Assembly: GCA_017381015.1 (NCBI GenBank) | Contig: JAFOCV010000058.1 | Span: forward strand, 1-44,197 | Source of the DNA: Bacteroidaceae bacterium | Lineage (GTDB): Bacteria; Bacteroidota; Bacteroidia; Bacteroidales; Bacteroidaceae | DNA: 44,197 nucleotides | Reading direction: 5' to 3' | Shown: piece by piece, positions 32,321 to 40,807 of the stretch | How the letters are laid out: every line of letters begins with the position of its first letter | Numbering within the stretch: position 1 is the stretch's first letter | Translations under genes and position numbers: made by a program | Notes under the pieces: model-generated | The model's database searches: none | What the model was told of the DNA's origin: nothing | Seen by the model: the letters and a program-made list of their open reading frames with translations, nothing else

Positions 32321-33367
32321 TTATTCAAAATATACTTTCTTGGGCACAATGCCAAGTTCGGGGTGGAGCAGGGCAATCAGATTTTCAAGCAAGTATTCCG
32401 GGTGGAAGGGCGTTTCCTCGAAATAAGGAATATTCTTGGTGTCACACACGGCCAATCGGGCAGGTATGAGTTTAGCAGCAGGGCAATCTTGCTCCAGTTG
32501 TGTGCGGCTCAGAGGGCCATAACTTTTTATCAACCAGAGGTTGGCAGTCATTCCCTGCTCGAGAACCTTTTCTATGCTTACTGCTTGCGCACCGCTACCA
32601 GGCAGATGAGCGAAGACGTATTCTGCGCCGGCATCCTGATAGAGAAGGCCTGTGGTGCTCTCTCCGCATGGTACATGCCATGCTCCGCCATAGGGGCGCT
32701 CGGTCAGCAGGCGTACCTTATTGCTTTGCTTGCTGGCCAGTGATTTCAGTTCATGGTATTTCTTTTCCACCTCTTCAAAGAGACTGTCTGCTCGTTGTTC
32801 CACACCAAAGAGCATACCATACACTCTAATCCATTCGGCTCGTGCCAAGGGAGATATCTCCATGTAATCGGCGCATTCCATGATGGGTATGTTCATCTGC
32901 TCCAAACGTCCGTATCCGCCCTGGCTTTCGTATGGCGATGGCATCAAAAGGTCGGGACGGAGGTCCATTACCTGCTCTATGTTGACGGCATTGCTATTGC
33001 CCAGATTGCGAATATCTCCAGAAGAGAGCCGTTCGTGCAAATCTTTGTTGGAAAGATAGTTCACATCAAAGATACCACCGATATGCTCAGCCACACCCAG
33101 TTCTTGCAACAAGGCAGCATGCGTGGCGCTATACACGGCAGCATTCTCTATGGGTGTCTTCACGCAGATGCTTCTCAGGATAGTGGTGGTGTCCCATGGA
33201 TTCCTTATCTCAATCCTGACTTTTCCATCCAATCGCTCAGCTCTTACCAGTTTTGCGTATTTGAAGGCGACGGTTTCTCCCTCGGAGGTGGTGTGGCCAG
33301 GTTTTACGTTGCATGCCACAAGGCAGGTGAGCAATGTCCAAACGAATAGGAAATGATATAGTTTCAT
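32321..33367 (-). CDS. ABC substrate-binding lipoprotein (siderophore/cobalamin type)
   Basis: 348 aa lipoprotein: the lipobox is LVAC at about residues 16-19. Two-lobe BtuF/FhuD-type domain: ILRSICVKTPIENAAVYSATHAALLQELG near 63-91, LGNSNAVNIEQVMDLRPDLLMPSP near 122-145, then the long connecting helix. It captures the ligand in the periplasm and hands it to the FecCD permease encoded just downstream. No TonB receptor is adjacent, so the ligand cannot be decided. A full promoter is present upstream. Confidence 0.9.
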   Translation of the reverse strand: MKLYHFLFVWTLLTCLVACNVKPGHTTSEGETVAFKYAKLVRAERLDGKVRIEIRNPWDTTTILRSICVKTPIENAAVYSATHAALLQELGVAEHIGGIFDVNYLSNKDLHERLSSGDIRNLGNSNAVNIEQVMDLRPDLLMPSPYESQGGYGRLEQMNIPIMECADYMEISPLARAEWIRVYGMLFGVEQRADSLFEEVEKKYHELKSLASKQSNKVRLLTERPYGGAWHVPCGESTTGLLYQDAGAEYVFAHLPGSGAQAVSIEKVLEQGMTANLWLIKSYGPLSRTQLEQDCPAAKLIPARLAVCDTKNIPYFEETPFHPEYLLENLIALLHPELGIVPKKVYFE

Positions 33368-33390
33368 AGTTTAAAGGTTATTTTCGCACA

Positions 33391-33420
33391 CAAAGTTACA
33401 TCTTTTCGTACAGAAGCAAA
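33391..33420 (-). promoter_or_regulatory. Promoter of the binding protein/permease operon
   Basis: TTTG (33420-33417), 18-nt spacer, TAACTTTG (33398-33391) on the minus strand; 23 nt before the ATG. Confidence 0.75.
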
Positions 33421-33545
33421 CTGTTATGGAGAAATTTTTATTAACTTGTCTAGTTTTTCTTTTTAGTCCTTTTATCAATACATAATGACACTTGGTCATG
33501 TCTCCCAACATTATAATGTTTATGTCATATTTATGGAAACATTCT

Positions 33546-33574
33546 ATTGGGATTCATTATTTTTTGTAACTTTG
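33546..33574 (+). promoter_or_regulatory. Promoter of the 283-aa hypothetical gene
   Basis: -7 box TAACTTTG at 33567-33574, -33 ATTG at 33546-33549 (one mismatch), spacing 17. Confidence 0.55.
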
Positions 33575-33602
33575 CGCTACAAAAGCTAACATATTACACA
33601 CC

Positions 33603-34454
33603 ATGATACTACACACCTTTACCGAAGAGGAGAAGCTTCGTGAGTTATTGGCAGATTGGCCATCGATATTGCGCAAGCAGAAGAAGCTATCCAAATATAT
33701 TATCGAACATCGTCCTAAATGGACTATTGGCATCAACGAGGAAGAAGGTGCTGAACTATTTGAAACGGTCAAATCTTGCCGTGGCAACACTTGGCACATC
33801 GGAGTATGGTATGTGGGTAAGAGCAAGAGGTGCTACCACTCCATTACCTGTGAGTATGAATCACAATATGGTACACGCGCATACCTAGTACTGCGAGGCA
33901 TTAAGGCAAAGAAACCCTATTATGTCGAGGTCACTTCGCATACTATCAGTCGAGTCAAGGAGCGAGTAACGAATGTCGATGGTGAAAAGTTCTTTGCTGA
34001 AAACGGATTGAGAAATTTTCTCAATCATAGCATGTTTGATAGCAATGAGATAGGTGTCTTCTTCAAGTACGGAGACAGAGACGAGGATGGTGTCTTTACG
34101 CCAAAACGGGACAAAGAGGGAAACATCCGTGGTATAGTCATGCTACACAATAGTCATTTCCAGGCGCGAATTACCCCCAAAGGCAATTATATCTTCAAGA
34201 CCTATTTCCCCATCTTTAAAAAAGAAAATCCTGAGGGGTCTTTTAAAAATGAATTTATTACCTTCCTCTACTGTTTCTGGACAATAATCAATGCCCCTTG
34301 TGTAAATCCGTATTACGAACCGAGATTAAAAGAATGGTATCAGGCTATAAAAAATGCCACTATTGACCAACGAATAGATCTCCTAATAAAATTATGTCCC
34401 AAATTTGAGCACCTATTGCATAACATCGACCATTTCGATGTCTTGAGGTCATGA
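33603..34454 (+). CDS. Hypothetical protein, orphan
   Basis: 283 aa, not recognised. No signal peptide or membrane segment, so probably cytoplasmic. Visible: a charged N-terminal helix region (EEEKLRELLADWPSILRKQKK), a central segment SHTISRVKERV with an H-x3-R-x3-R pattern (H113, R117, R121), and later HNSHFQARITPKGNYIFKTYF (about 182-202). That order (H..R..R, then G-N-Y-I-F-K-T-Y) is faintly like small nuclease/toxin folds of the RelE or DUF4258 kind, but the protein is much larger and I would not assign it. The gene stands alone with its own promoter and terminator, and its base composition is more AT-rich than its neighbours, hinting at recent acquisition. Confidence 0.75.
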   Translation: MILHTFTEEEKLRELLADWPSILRKQKKLSKYIIEHRPKWTIGINEEEGAELFETVKSCRGNTWHIGVWYVGKSKRCYHSITCEYESQYGTRAYLVLRGIKAKKPYYVEVTSHTISRVKERVTNVDGEKFFAENGLRNFLNHSMFDSNEIGVFFKYGDRDEDGVFTPKRDKEGNIRGIVMLHNSHFQARITPKGNYIFKTYFPIFKKENPEGSFKNEFITFLYCFWTIINAPCVNPYYEPRLKEWYQAIKNATIDQRIDLLIKLCPKFEHLLHNIDHFDVLRS

Positions 34455-34521
34455 ATGATTGACCAATTTGATGCAGAGTTGCAAGAAGAACAATAAATAG
34501 AGACTTAATGAAATACAAAAC

Positions 34522-34565
34522 ATCAACGTCAGTCTATGAACTCTAAATCCTAGATTGACGTTGAT
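34522..34565. terminator. Bidirectional terminator between convergent genes
   Basis: 14-nt arms at 34522-34535 and 34552-34565 (ATCAACGTCA-G-TCT / AGA-T-TGACGTTGAT, one mismatch), 16-nt loop. It serves the hypothetical gene (plus) and the nucleotidase (minus). Confidence 0.78.
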
Positions 34566-34575
34566 TGAATTTAGC

Positions 34576-36123
34576 TTAATATAGAATTTGTATTCTACCC
34601 TGCACGTTGGCATAGTGAGAGGGGATTTTGCCATGCAGATGGTGGGTGATGTAGCGGACTAGAGATTCATGATAGGGGATGATATTGTCAGCAACAACCT
34701 TCTCTTGATGCAGAATGTGATACATACCTCCGCCAGAGATGCAATAATTCGTGGTGCAGAGGGTATATTCTCTGGAGAGAGAAAGCGGTTCGTAGTGGTG
34801 GGTGCTGTCGTTGTATACCTGCACGTTGGATACTCGTTTGTGACCAGTGGCATTGATATTGAGAGTGAATCGGAAACCGGATATTTGTGGGAACTGACCA
34901 TCCAGTCGTGGCGCATTGGCCGTAGTGGCAAGAAGAAGTTCTAATAGTTTTGCTCCGGAAAGTTTTATTACCTGAAGATAATTGTCATAGGGAAGCATGT
35001 TGACAATGTCAGCATAAGTCCAATCGCCTTCGGGCAAGTTCTCGCGCATTCCACCACCATTGTTTACGGCCAGTTGTGCTCCACTTACCTTGCGAAAGGC
35101 ATCACACACGAGATTGCCAGCATTCGTCTCGCGGCATCTCACTATCATGCGTCCCTCTTCATCACGAATAGTTACGGGAAAGTTGCAATGGCACAGTACT
35201 TGCTCGGTTTGTTCGGACATCTCCGATATGATGCTATCCGTAATCTCCAATACTCGCGAGTTGCGATGCCGAATGGAGTCAGTGGGGATGAGTTCCGTGG
35301 AAATGCGTCCATCCGGAGTGATCAATAGTTTGCCAATGTTTTGAAAGCGAGTACCCGTTTGCGAAAGGATGACGGGCTTTCCGTCCAGATTGAAAATAGT
35401 GTCACATGGAATGGTGCTATGTGTGTGTCCGTCCAGCAATACGTCTATGCCACGTGTTTGCTGAATGAGTTCTATGCTGGTGATAATATTCCTGGGAGAT
35501 ACTTCTCCCAAATGAGAAAGTACAATGACGTAATCAGTCCCCAAGTGGCGCACTTCGTCAACATACCTCTGTACCTGCTTCACCAATCTGTCCTTGCAGA
35601 GTGTGTACATCTGCTGGGTGTCCTTGTTGAAAAAGGCATAGGCCTCGCTAATGATAGTTTCTGGTGTGAGAACGCCAAGGAATGCTATGCGTTTATTACC
35701 ATATTCCTTGATGATATATGGCTGGAAGAAGAGTGAGTCGGACGCAATGGTGCGAAAGTTGAGATTTACCACTGGTAGAGAAGCATCGTGCACCAATTCC
35801 AGCAAGCGAGGCACTCTATAGTCAAATTCGTGATTGCCCAGCGCTACTGCATCGTAGTGCATCTCCTTCATGATATCCGTCACGTATTCTCCTCGAGAGA
35901 TGGCGCCAGCCAGTCCTCCATTAAGGAAATCTCCGCTACTCACCAATGCCGTCCATGCCGTATCGCCGCAGGCATCTGCCAAGCCTTTCATTGCCGAGTA
36001 TCCCTCTACGTTGCAATGCACATCATTGTCGTAGAGTATCACGATACTCCTGTTGCCTCTGTCGGTGCACGACAAAAGCAATGCCATTAGCAAGAGCCGG
36101 CACCATTTCTTCATTCCCGTCAT
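34576..36123 (-). CDS. 5'-nucleotidase/UshA-type metallophosphatase lipoprotein
   Basis: 515 aa. Lipobox LLLSC near residues 15-19 (start at MTGMKKW or at the internal MKKW). The metallophosphatase domain shows YDNDVH, SGDFLNG, LGNHEFDY, VLSHLGE and DGHTHS, the two-metal ligands of the calcineurin-like fold. The C-terminal 5'-nucleotidase domain has RETNAGNLVCDAF and NNGGGMREN, with MLPYDN as the base-stacking region. It would remove phosphate from nucleotides or nucleotide sugars in the periplasm or on the surface. It is 42 nt behind an Omp85-type barrel gene, probably one operon. Confidence 0.92.
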   Translation of the reverse strand: MTGMKKWCRLLLMALLLSCTDRGNRSIVILYDNDVHCNVEGYSAMKGLADACGDTAWTALVSSGDFLNGGLAGAISRGEYVTDIMKEMHYDAVALGNHEFDYRVPRLLELVHDASLPVVNLNFRTIASDSLFFQPYIIKEYGNKRIAFLGVLTPETIISEAYAFFNKDTQQMYTLCKDRLVKQVQRYVDEVRHLGTDYVIVLSHLGEVSPRNIITSIELIQQTRGIDVLLDGHTHSTIPCDTIFNLDGKPVILSQTGTRFQNIGKLLITPDGRISTELIPTDSIRHRNSRVLEITDSIISEMSEQTEQVLCHCNFPVTIRDEEGRMIVRCRETNAGNLVCDAFRKVSGAQLAVNNGGGMRENLPEGDWTYADIVNMLPYDNYLQVIKLSGAKLLELLLATTANAPRLDGQFPQISGFRFTLNINATGHKRVSNVQVYNDSTHHYEPLSLSREYTLCTTNYCISGGGMYHILHQEKVVADNIIPYHESLVRYITHHLHGKIPSHYANVQGRIQILY

Positions 36124-36165
36124 ATAAGTGTAGGCCTACTTTACGACTTCTGCCAAGGAATAAGG

Positions 36166-37476
36166 TTAGAACAGGTAGTTGAATCCGATATTATTCCACA
36201 ACTTATTTCCATCACGACTATCCAAAGCGCGTGCAAACTCAACGGAAATAACGAAATTGCGGTTCATTACTATCTTCAGACCACAACCAGCGGTGGCGTG
36301 TATGTTTTCGCTCTTTCCAGAGTAGATGGGGTTGTCGTTAGGATTGCTTGCCAATGATGCTTGGGCTGCTTTCTGCTCGTCAAGACGGTATGGCTGTATC
36401 ACACCACCCATGTCAAAGAAGGGATTCAAAGCGATGTGCCAGTTCTGGTTGATAAAACGGAAGTTCACTATGCGCCAACGGAACTCTGCGTTCAACCATG
36501 CCACACCATTACCCACTACACCATTACGATTGAGGCCACGTACAGAAGCATTGCCACCCAATCCCTCGGTGTATACCTTGCGGAAGAAGAGGGTGTTCAG
36601 ATTGTTGATGAAATAATAAGGTATTTCGCCACAGATGTTTGTCTGCAACCCCAGACGATAGGCAAAGGTAAGCTTGTCCTTCCATACAGGTACGTAATGG
36701 CTACCCACAAAGGTAAAACCAAGATTGCTATATCCCTTTTGGTCAATGATGTCAGGAGCGCCCACCAGAGTAGCCTCAATATTGAAACCGCGTGTGGGGT
36801 CGCTATCGTGGTCACGACTGTCATACACAAGTCCTGCCTTCAGTTGGAGCACATTGCCTCCCTTGGCTTCATTGTCGCGTATTAGTCCAGTGTTGCGATA
36901 GAGCTGATAGAGTGTGTTCTGGCCGTCATAATCTTCCAGGTTTACATTGTTGGTGTAGATGTTATAATAACCGAAACCTGCTGCCCAATTGAGGTTGCCA
37001 ACAATGCGGCGCTGCATACTGGCTACCAAACGGAACTGATTTCTGCGCATCCAGTAGAATTCTGACTTTTCTCCTTCTGCCTTACCGTAGCTGGTTCCCA
37101 GATATGGAGAAGCATAACCATTGTAGCCATAGAAATCAAACTTCTTGGAATTAAAATATGTGCAGTCAAAGAATAGTTTGCCATTGGGGATAAGTGTCTT
37201 GAAGTCACCATAGCAACGGAATAGTGACGAGCCACCGGTAAATGTAGAAGCTTCCAGATTGATTTTATAGTTGTACGATGGGTAACGACTTCCATCACCA
37301 TAGTTGAAGATGTCCACACACGCACCGTACTGAAAACCGAGGTCGCTATCCCAACCGACTACGGGTAGAGGACCAAAATTCCAACCTTTTTTTACAATCT
37401 CTTTACTCTTATTCTCTTGAGCGGCAAGGCCGAAAGTTATGGCACAAAGCAAAAGGAAAACAAGTGAACGCTTCAT
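36166..37476 (-). CDS. Omp85/BamA-TamA-type outer-membrane barrel without POTRA domains
   Basis: 436 aa with signal peptide (MKRSLVFLLLCAITFGLAAQ). Nearly the whole protein is amphipathic beta strands with aromatic girdles, ending in Phe (IGFNYLF). The Omp85 barrel signature is present as VRGLNRNGVVGNG (about 314-326; normally VRGF). POTRA domains, which fill the N-terminal half of BamA, are missing, so it belongs to the short surface-antigen/patatin-type Omp85 group and probably does not assemble other barrels. Its function is unknown; it is encoded upstream of a nucleotidase lipoprotein. A -7 box TACCTTTG lies at 37528-37521. Confidence 0.85.
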   Translation of the reverse strand: MKRSLVFLLLCAITFGLAAQENKSKEIVKKGWNFGPLPVVGWDSDLGFQYGACVDIFNYGDGSRYPSYNYKINLEASTFTGGSSLFRCYGDFKTLIPNGKLFFDCTYFNSKKFDFYGYNGYASPYLGTSYGKAEGEKSEFYWMRRNQFRLVASMQRRIVGNLNWAAGFGYYNIYTNNVNLEDYDGQNTLYQLYRNTGLIRDNEAKGGNVLQLKAGLVYDSRDHDSDPTRGFNIEATLVGAPDIIDQKGYSNLGFTFVGSHYVPVWKDKLTFAYRLGLQTNICGEIPYYFINNLNTLFFRKVYTEGLGGNASVRGLNRNGVVGNGVAWLNAEFRWRIVNFRFINQNWHIALNPFFDMGGVIQPYRLDEQKAAQASLASNPNDNPIYSGKSENIHATAGCGLKIVMNRNFVISVEFARALDSRDGNKLWNNIGFNYLF

Positions 37477-37520
37477 AATATAGGATTATTTTAATTAGTT
37501 ATCAATTAGATTATACATCG

Positions 37521-37528
37521 CAAAGGTA
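37521..37528 (-). promoter_or_regulatory. -7 box of the Omp85-type operon
   Basis: TACCTTTG on the minus strand, 45 nt before the ATG. A TTTTG lies 14 nt upstream, closer than usual. Confidence 0.5.
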
Positions 37529-37705
37529 TAGTAAAATTATCACAAAACCTAGTCAAAAAGGCAGAAATACTATTAAAAATTACATTTTTAGCAAATAAAT
37601 CATATTCCCCATATCTATTGAGCATAGTAATACCCTGTGAAAACAAAAGAATTCCGCAATACCTCTGAACAGAATGGCGTTGCGGAATCTTGCTATATAT
37701 GAGTG

Positions 37706-40700
37706 TTACTCTATGATACTGTCTAAGATAGAGTTTTGTGGTTCTTCATCGTCTTGGATATCCTCGTCGTCTGGTGCCGATGGCGCTGGCATGAGCAATT
37801 CCTTGGGCATCATTACCACGGCTTCCTTCTTCATGCCATCTATCTTGATGGTAAGAGGTTCTGTGAGGCGAACATGGCATACATGTTCAGTCTCCTGCTC
37901 TATAGGCAGACCTTCGAAGAGAGAGCAATCGTACTTGCCATCACCGCGGAAGGCATTGATGGTGAGATAACCTACACCAAGCGAGGTGAGGTTCTGGAAG
38001 AAGTGTGTACCCTGCGAGGGGTCTACCTGGAAGTTTTCCAAACCTGCTTCCACGATTACTTGTGCACTGCTGATGTGTGGCCACTTGACGGGGATGCCAA
38101 GCCATGGATCGCTGGAGCCCCATCGGCCAGGGCCTATGAGCAAGCATTTGCGCTCCTCTTTCAATAGTGTGCGATTGATGCGCTCTATCTCGTCGGCTAT
38201 CTGTGGATTCCTGCTGGGGGTATAGTTTGACTTCTCGCCTGTCTTTACATAGACAATGTCCGTAATGTCTGTGATTACACCATGTCCTATGGCATTGTGG
38301 CTTCTGAGCAAGCACTGCTCGTCGGTAATGTTGGTGAGGTCCTCGTCCAGATTCATGCGATTATCCACCATGGGGCGTATCTGTAACAGGTAGAATTCGC
38401 CACTCTTGTCGGGGTGAATGTTGCATGCAAATTCTATTTCCACGGGGCGCTGCATCTCTTCTTGACCCAACTTGAGCACCAGGCGAAGCAATTCGGGCAT
38501 TGGCCACACTCCATTTTGCAGAATGCCGGCAAAGGAGATTAGCTTGCGATTGCGACCTTCGTAGAATCCATCATATATGCATTGGTCCATTGGGTCGTAG
38601 GTGGAGCATATCCATTGTAGAGAGCCATCATGCTCGGCATCGCGAACGGATACCTTTACCAGATTGAAGCCATCGTCCACTTGGAATTGCGTCTTTTGTC
38701 TGTTGCCGCTACTATCCGTTGGAATGTTGGTTTCAAGGGCAATGAAATTGGTTTGGGTGTCGCGGAGGGCAATATCCATCTCTGACATCTGCAATACCTG
38801 ATTGGGATGATAAGGACAAACGCGCAGTGCCGTACCACCATCTACGATGTATTTGCCAAGACCCATTGCCAGTGATACTGTTCCCTCTTCGGCTTTTTCA
38901 TCACCAATAGGGTAGTAGTTGACCGAGCGTGCCACACCCGAAACATTAGGATAGAAACGAGGTCCAAATTGCTGGCCCACAACTTCTTGCAGAATTACTG
39001 CCATCTTCTCCTGGTCAATGACATTCGAGGTGGCGGTCATGTAATCCTTGCTGCCCTTGTAATACACCGAGGCATAAACAGATTTTATGGCATTGGAGAG
39101 CATCTCCAGTCGCCAATACTTGTCCTCGCTATATGGAATCATATATGTGGAGTAGATGCCGGCAAAGGGTTGGTAGTGACTATCCTCCAGGAGTGAAGAA
39201 CTGCGGATGGCCAATGGGCTTTTTACTACATCGATGAATACTTCTAGGTCGGCAAGCAGACGATGAGGCAAGCGTCCGCGCAGGAAGTGAGTGAGCATCT
39301 CGTCATCGCTGATGTCACTCATGGCCACGCCATACATCTCGTTGGTCTCCATAAATTCGTCAAAGATATCAGTACATAGCACCAACGTCTTGGGAATGTG
39401 GAGGAGGTCGGCATGCTCCACTTCATTTTCACGCACGCGCTTTATCATTCTGTCAAGGAATGCAAGACCACGTCCTTTACCGCCCAACGAACCCTCGCCG
39501 ATACGTGCAAAGTTGGAGTATTGGTCGAAGCGTTCGCGCTGGAACACTGCCACAACGCCCTGGTTCTTCATCTTACGATAAGCCACGATGGCATCCATGA
39601 TTATCTGGCGGTGCACATCCACATCCTGTTGCACGTCCCAAGTGATTTTCTTGAGGAATTCGGCAATGGGGAAGAGGGCACGGCTAGAGAGCCAACGGCT
39701 CACATTGTTGTGACGAAGATGATATTGCAGAGAGTCGAAGGGAAGTGTCATGATATTATCCTGGAGCTCCTTCAGATTGTGTATACGAGCCACTTCCTTC
39801 ATGGTGTTGGGGTCGCGGAAGACAAAGTCGCCAAAGCCAAAATAACGGCTCAGTAGGTCGAGAATCTCCACGTTAAGTATCTTCGAATTCTTGTCCACAA
39901 AGCTGGCTCCACACTTCCACGCCAATTCCTGACGTGCCGCTTCGCTGGATTCCATGATGAGGGGGATATAGGGGTCGCGAGCACGGATACAACTGAGCAA
40001 CTTATATCCAGCCATTTCGTCCATCTGATTGCTATCGTTGTATATGGGGAAACGGCAATCGGAGATGACACCCAGGGTATTGTCGGCAAATTGGTCATAG
40101 AGCGCCCATGCCTCCTCGTAGGTGCGAGCAAGCACAATCTTTGGACGTCCGCGCATGCGAAGCGTTTCCAAAGAACTATTAAGTGCCTCGGTGGCAAATG
40201 CCAAAGATTGATTAAGAATGTACTTGTACAGATTGGGCAATAGGCTGGAGTAGAATCGAATGGTATCTTCCACCACCAAGAGCATCTGCACACCAGCCGA
40301 ACGTATGTCGTGCTCCAGATTCATCTTGTCCTCTATCAGTTTGATGATACTGAGCAATAGTTCGGTGTTGCCCAACCAACAGAAGACGTACTCAAAGGCA
40401 CTTAGGTCCTCGTGCTCCATGCGTTTGGTCACACCATGGCTAAAGGGAGTGAGCACCACGATGGGCACACTGGGATATGCGCTCTTCACGCTACGTGCTA
40501 TGTCAAAGACATCGTTGTTTTCTGCGGCAGGCATACAGATGACCAGGTCTATATTGCCATACTGCATTTCTTCTTGTACCTGAGCTTCCGTGGCGGCACG
40601 GATGAAACGAGGTGGGAAACGAAGACCCAACTTGGCATACTCCGTAAAAATCTTCTCGTCTATGCGGCCATCGTCCTCCAGCATGAAGGCATCGTAGGGG

Positions 40701-40771
40701 TTGGCAATGAGGAGCACGTTGCATACGCGCTTCTGCATCAGGTCCACAAAGGGTGTATCTTTCAGTTGCAT
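37706..40771 (-). CDS. Receiver-domain / PEP-synthase-like ATP-grasp fusion protein
   Basis: 1021 aa, cytoplasmic. Residues about 15-145 look like a degenerate receiver domain (phosphoacceptor position lost, LVICMP). Residues about 160-310 form a second receiver with all key residues: E168-D169, phosphoacceptor D238 (ISDCRFP), S275/S276 and K294 (FVDKNS). Residues about 420-800 match the nucleotide-binding (ATP-grasp) domain of PEP synthase/pyruvate phosphate dikinase: SLGGKGRGLAFL, AIRSSSLLEDS (521-531), and the terminal FYLLQIRPM. The phosphohistidine swivel domain and the PEP/pyruvate barrel are absent; instead there is a C-terminal segment with GPGRWGSSDPWLG (880-892) and PSQGTHFFQNLTS. 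The reaction is unknown. The gene follows an alpha/beta hydrolase by 36 nt. Confidence 0.82.
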   Translation of the reverse strand: MQLKDTPFVDLMQKRVCNVLLIANPYDAFMLEDDGRIDEKIFTEYAKLGLRFPPRFIRAATEAQVQEEMQYGNIDLVICMPAAENNDVFDIARSVKSAYPSVPIVVLTPFSHGVTKRMEHEDLSAFEYVFCWLGNTELLLSIIKLIEDKMNLEHDIRSAGVQMLLVVEDTIRFYSSLLPNLYKYILNQSLAFATEALNSSLETLRMRGRPKIVLARTYEEAWALYDQFADNTLGVISDCRFPIYNDSNQMDEMAGYKLLSCIRARDPYIPLIMESSEAARQELAWKCGASFVDKNSKILNVEILDLLSRYFGFGDFVFRDPNTMKEVARIHNLKELQDNIMTLPFDSLQYHLRHNNVSRWLSSRALFPIAEFLKKITWDVQQDVDVHRQIIMDAIVAYRKMKNQGVVAVFQRERFDQYSNFARIGEGSLGGKGRGLAFLDRMIKRVRENEVEHADLLHIPKTLVLCTDIFDEFMETNEMYGVAMSDISDDEMLTHFLRGRLPHRLLADLEVFIDVVKSPLAIRSSSLLEDSHYQPFAGIYSTYMIPYSEDKYWRLEMLSNAIKSVYASVYYKGSKDYMTATSNVIDQEKMAVILQEVVGQQFGPRFYPNVSGVARSVNYYPIGDEKAEEGTVSLAMGLGKYIVDGGTALRVCPYHPNQVLQMSEMDIALRDTQTNFIALETNIPTDSSGNRQKTQFQVDDGFNLVKVSVRDAEHDGSLQWICSTYDPMDQCIYDGFYEGRNRKLISFAGILQNGVWPMPELLRLVLKLGQEEMQRPVEIEFACNIHPDKSGEFYLLQIRPMVDNRMNLDEDLTNITDEQCLLRSHNAIGHGVITDITDIVYVKTGEKSNYTPSRNPQIADEIERINRTLLKEERKCLLIGPGRWGSSDPWLGIPVKWPHISSAQVIVEAGLENFQVDPSQGTHFFQNLTSLGVGYLTINAFRGDGKYDCSLFEGLPIEQETEHVCHVRLTEPLTIKIDGMKKEAVVMMPKELLMPAPSAPDDEDIQDDEEPQNSILDSIIE

Positions 40772-40807
40772 GTGCTTTGTTCTTGTGATAGATTGAAAGA
40801 AGATGGA

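Noticed and set aside
37706-40771. Ordinary phosphoenolpyruvate synthase
   Set aside because: The swivel phosphohistidine motif and the C-terminal PEP-binding barrel are not found, and the N-terminus is receiver-like.
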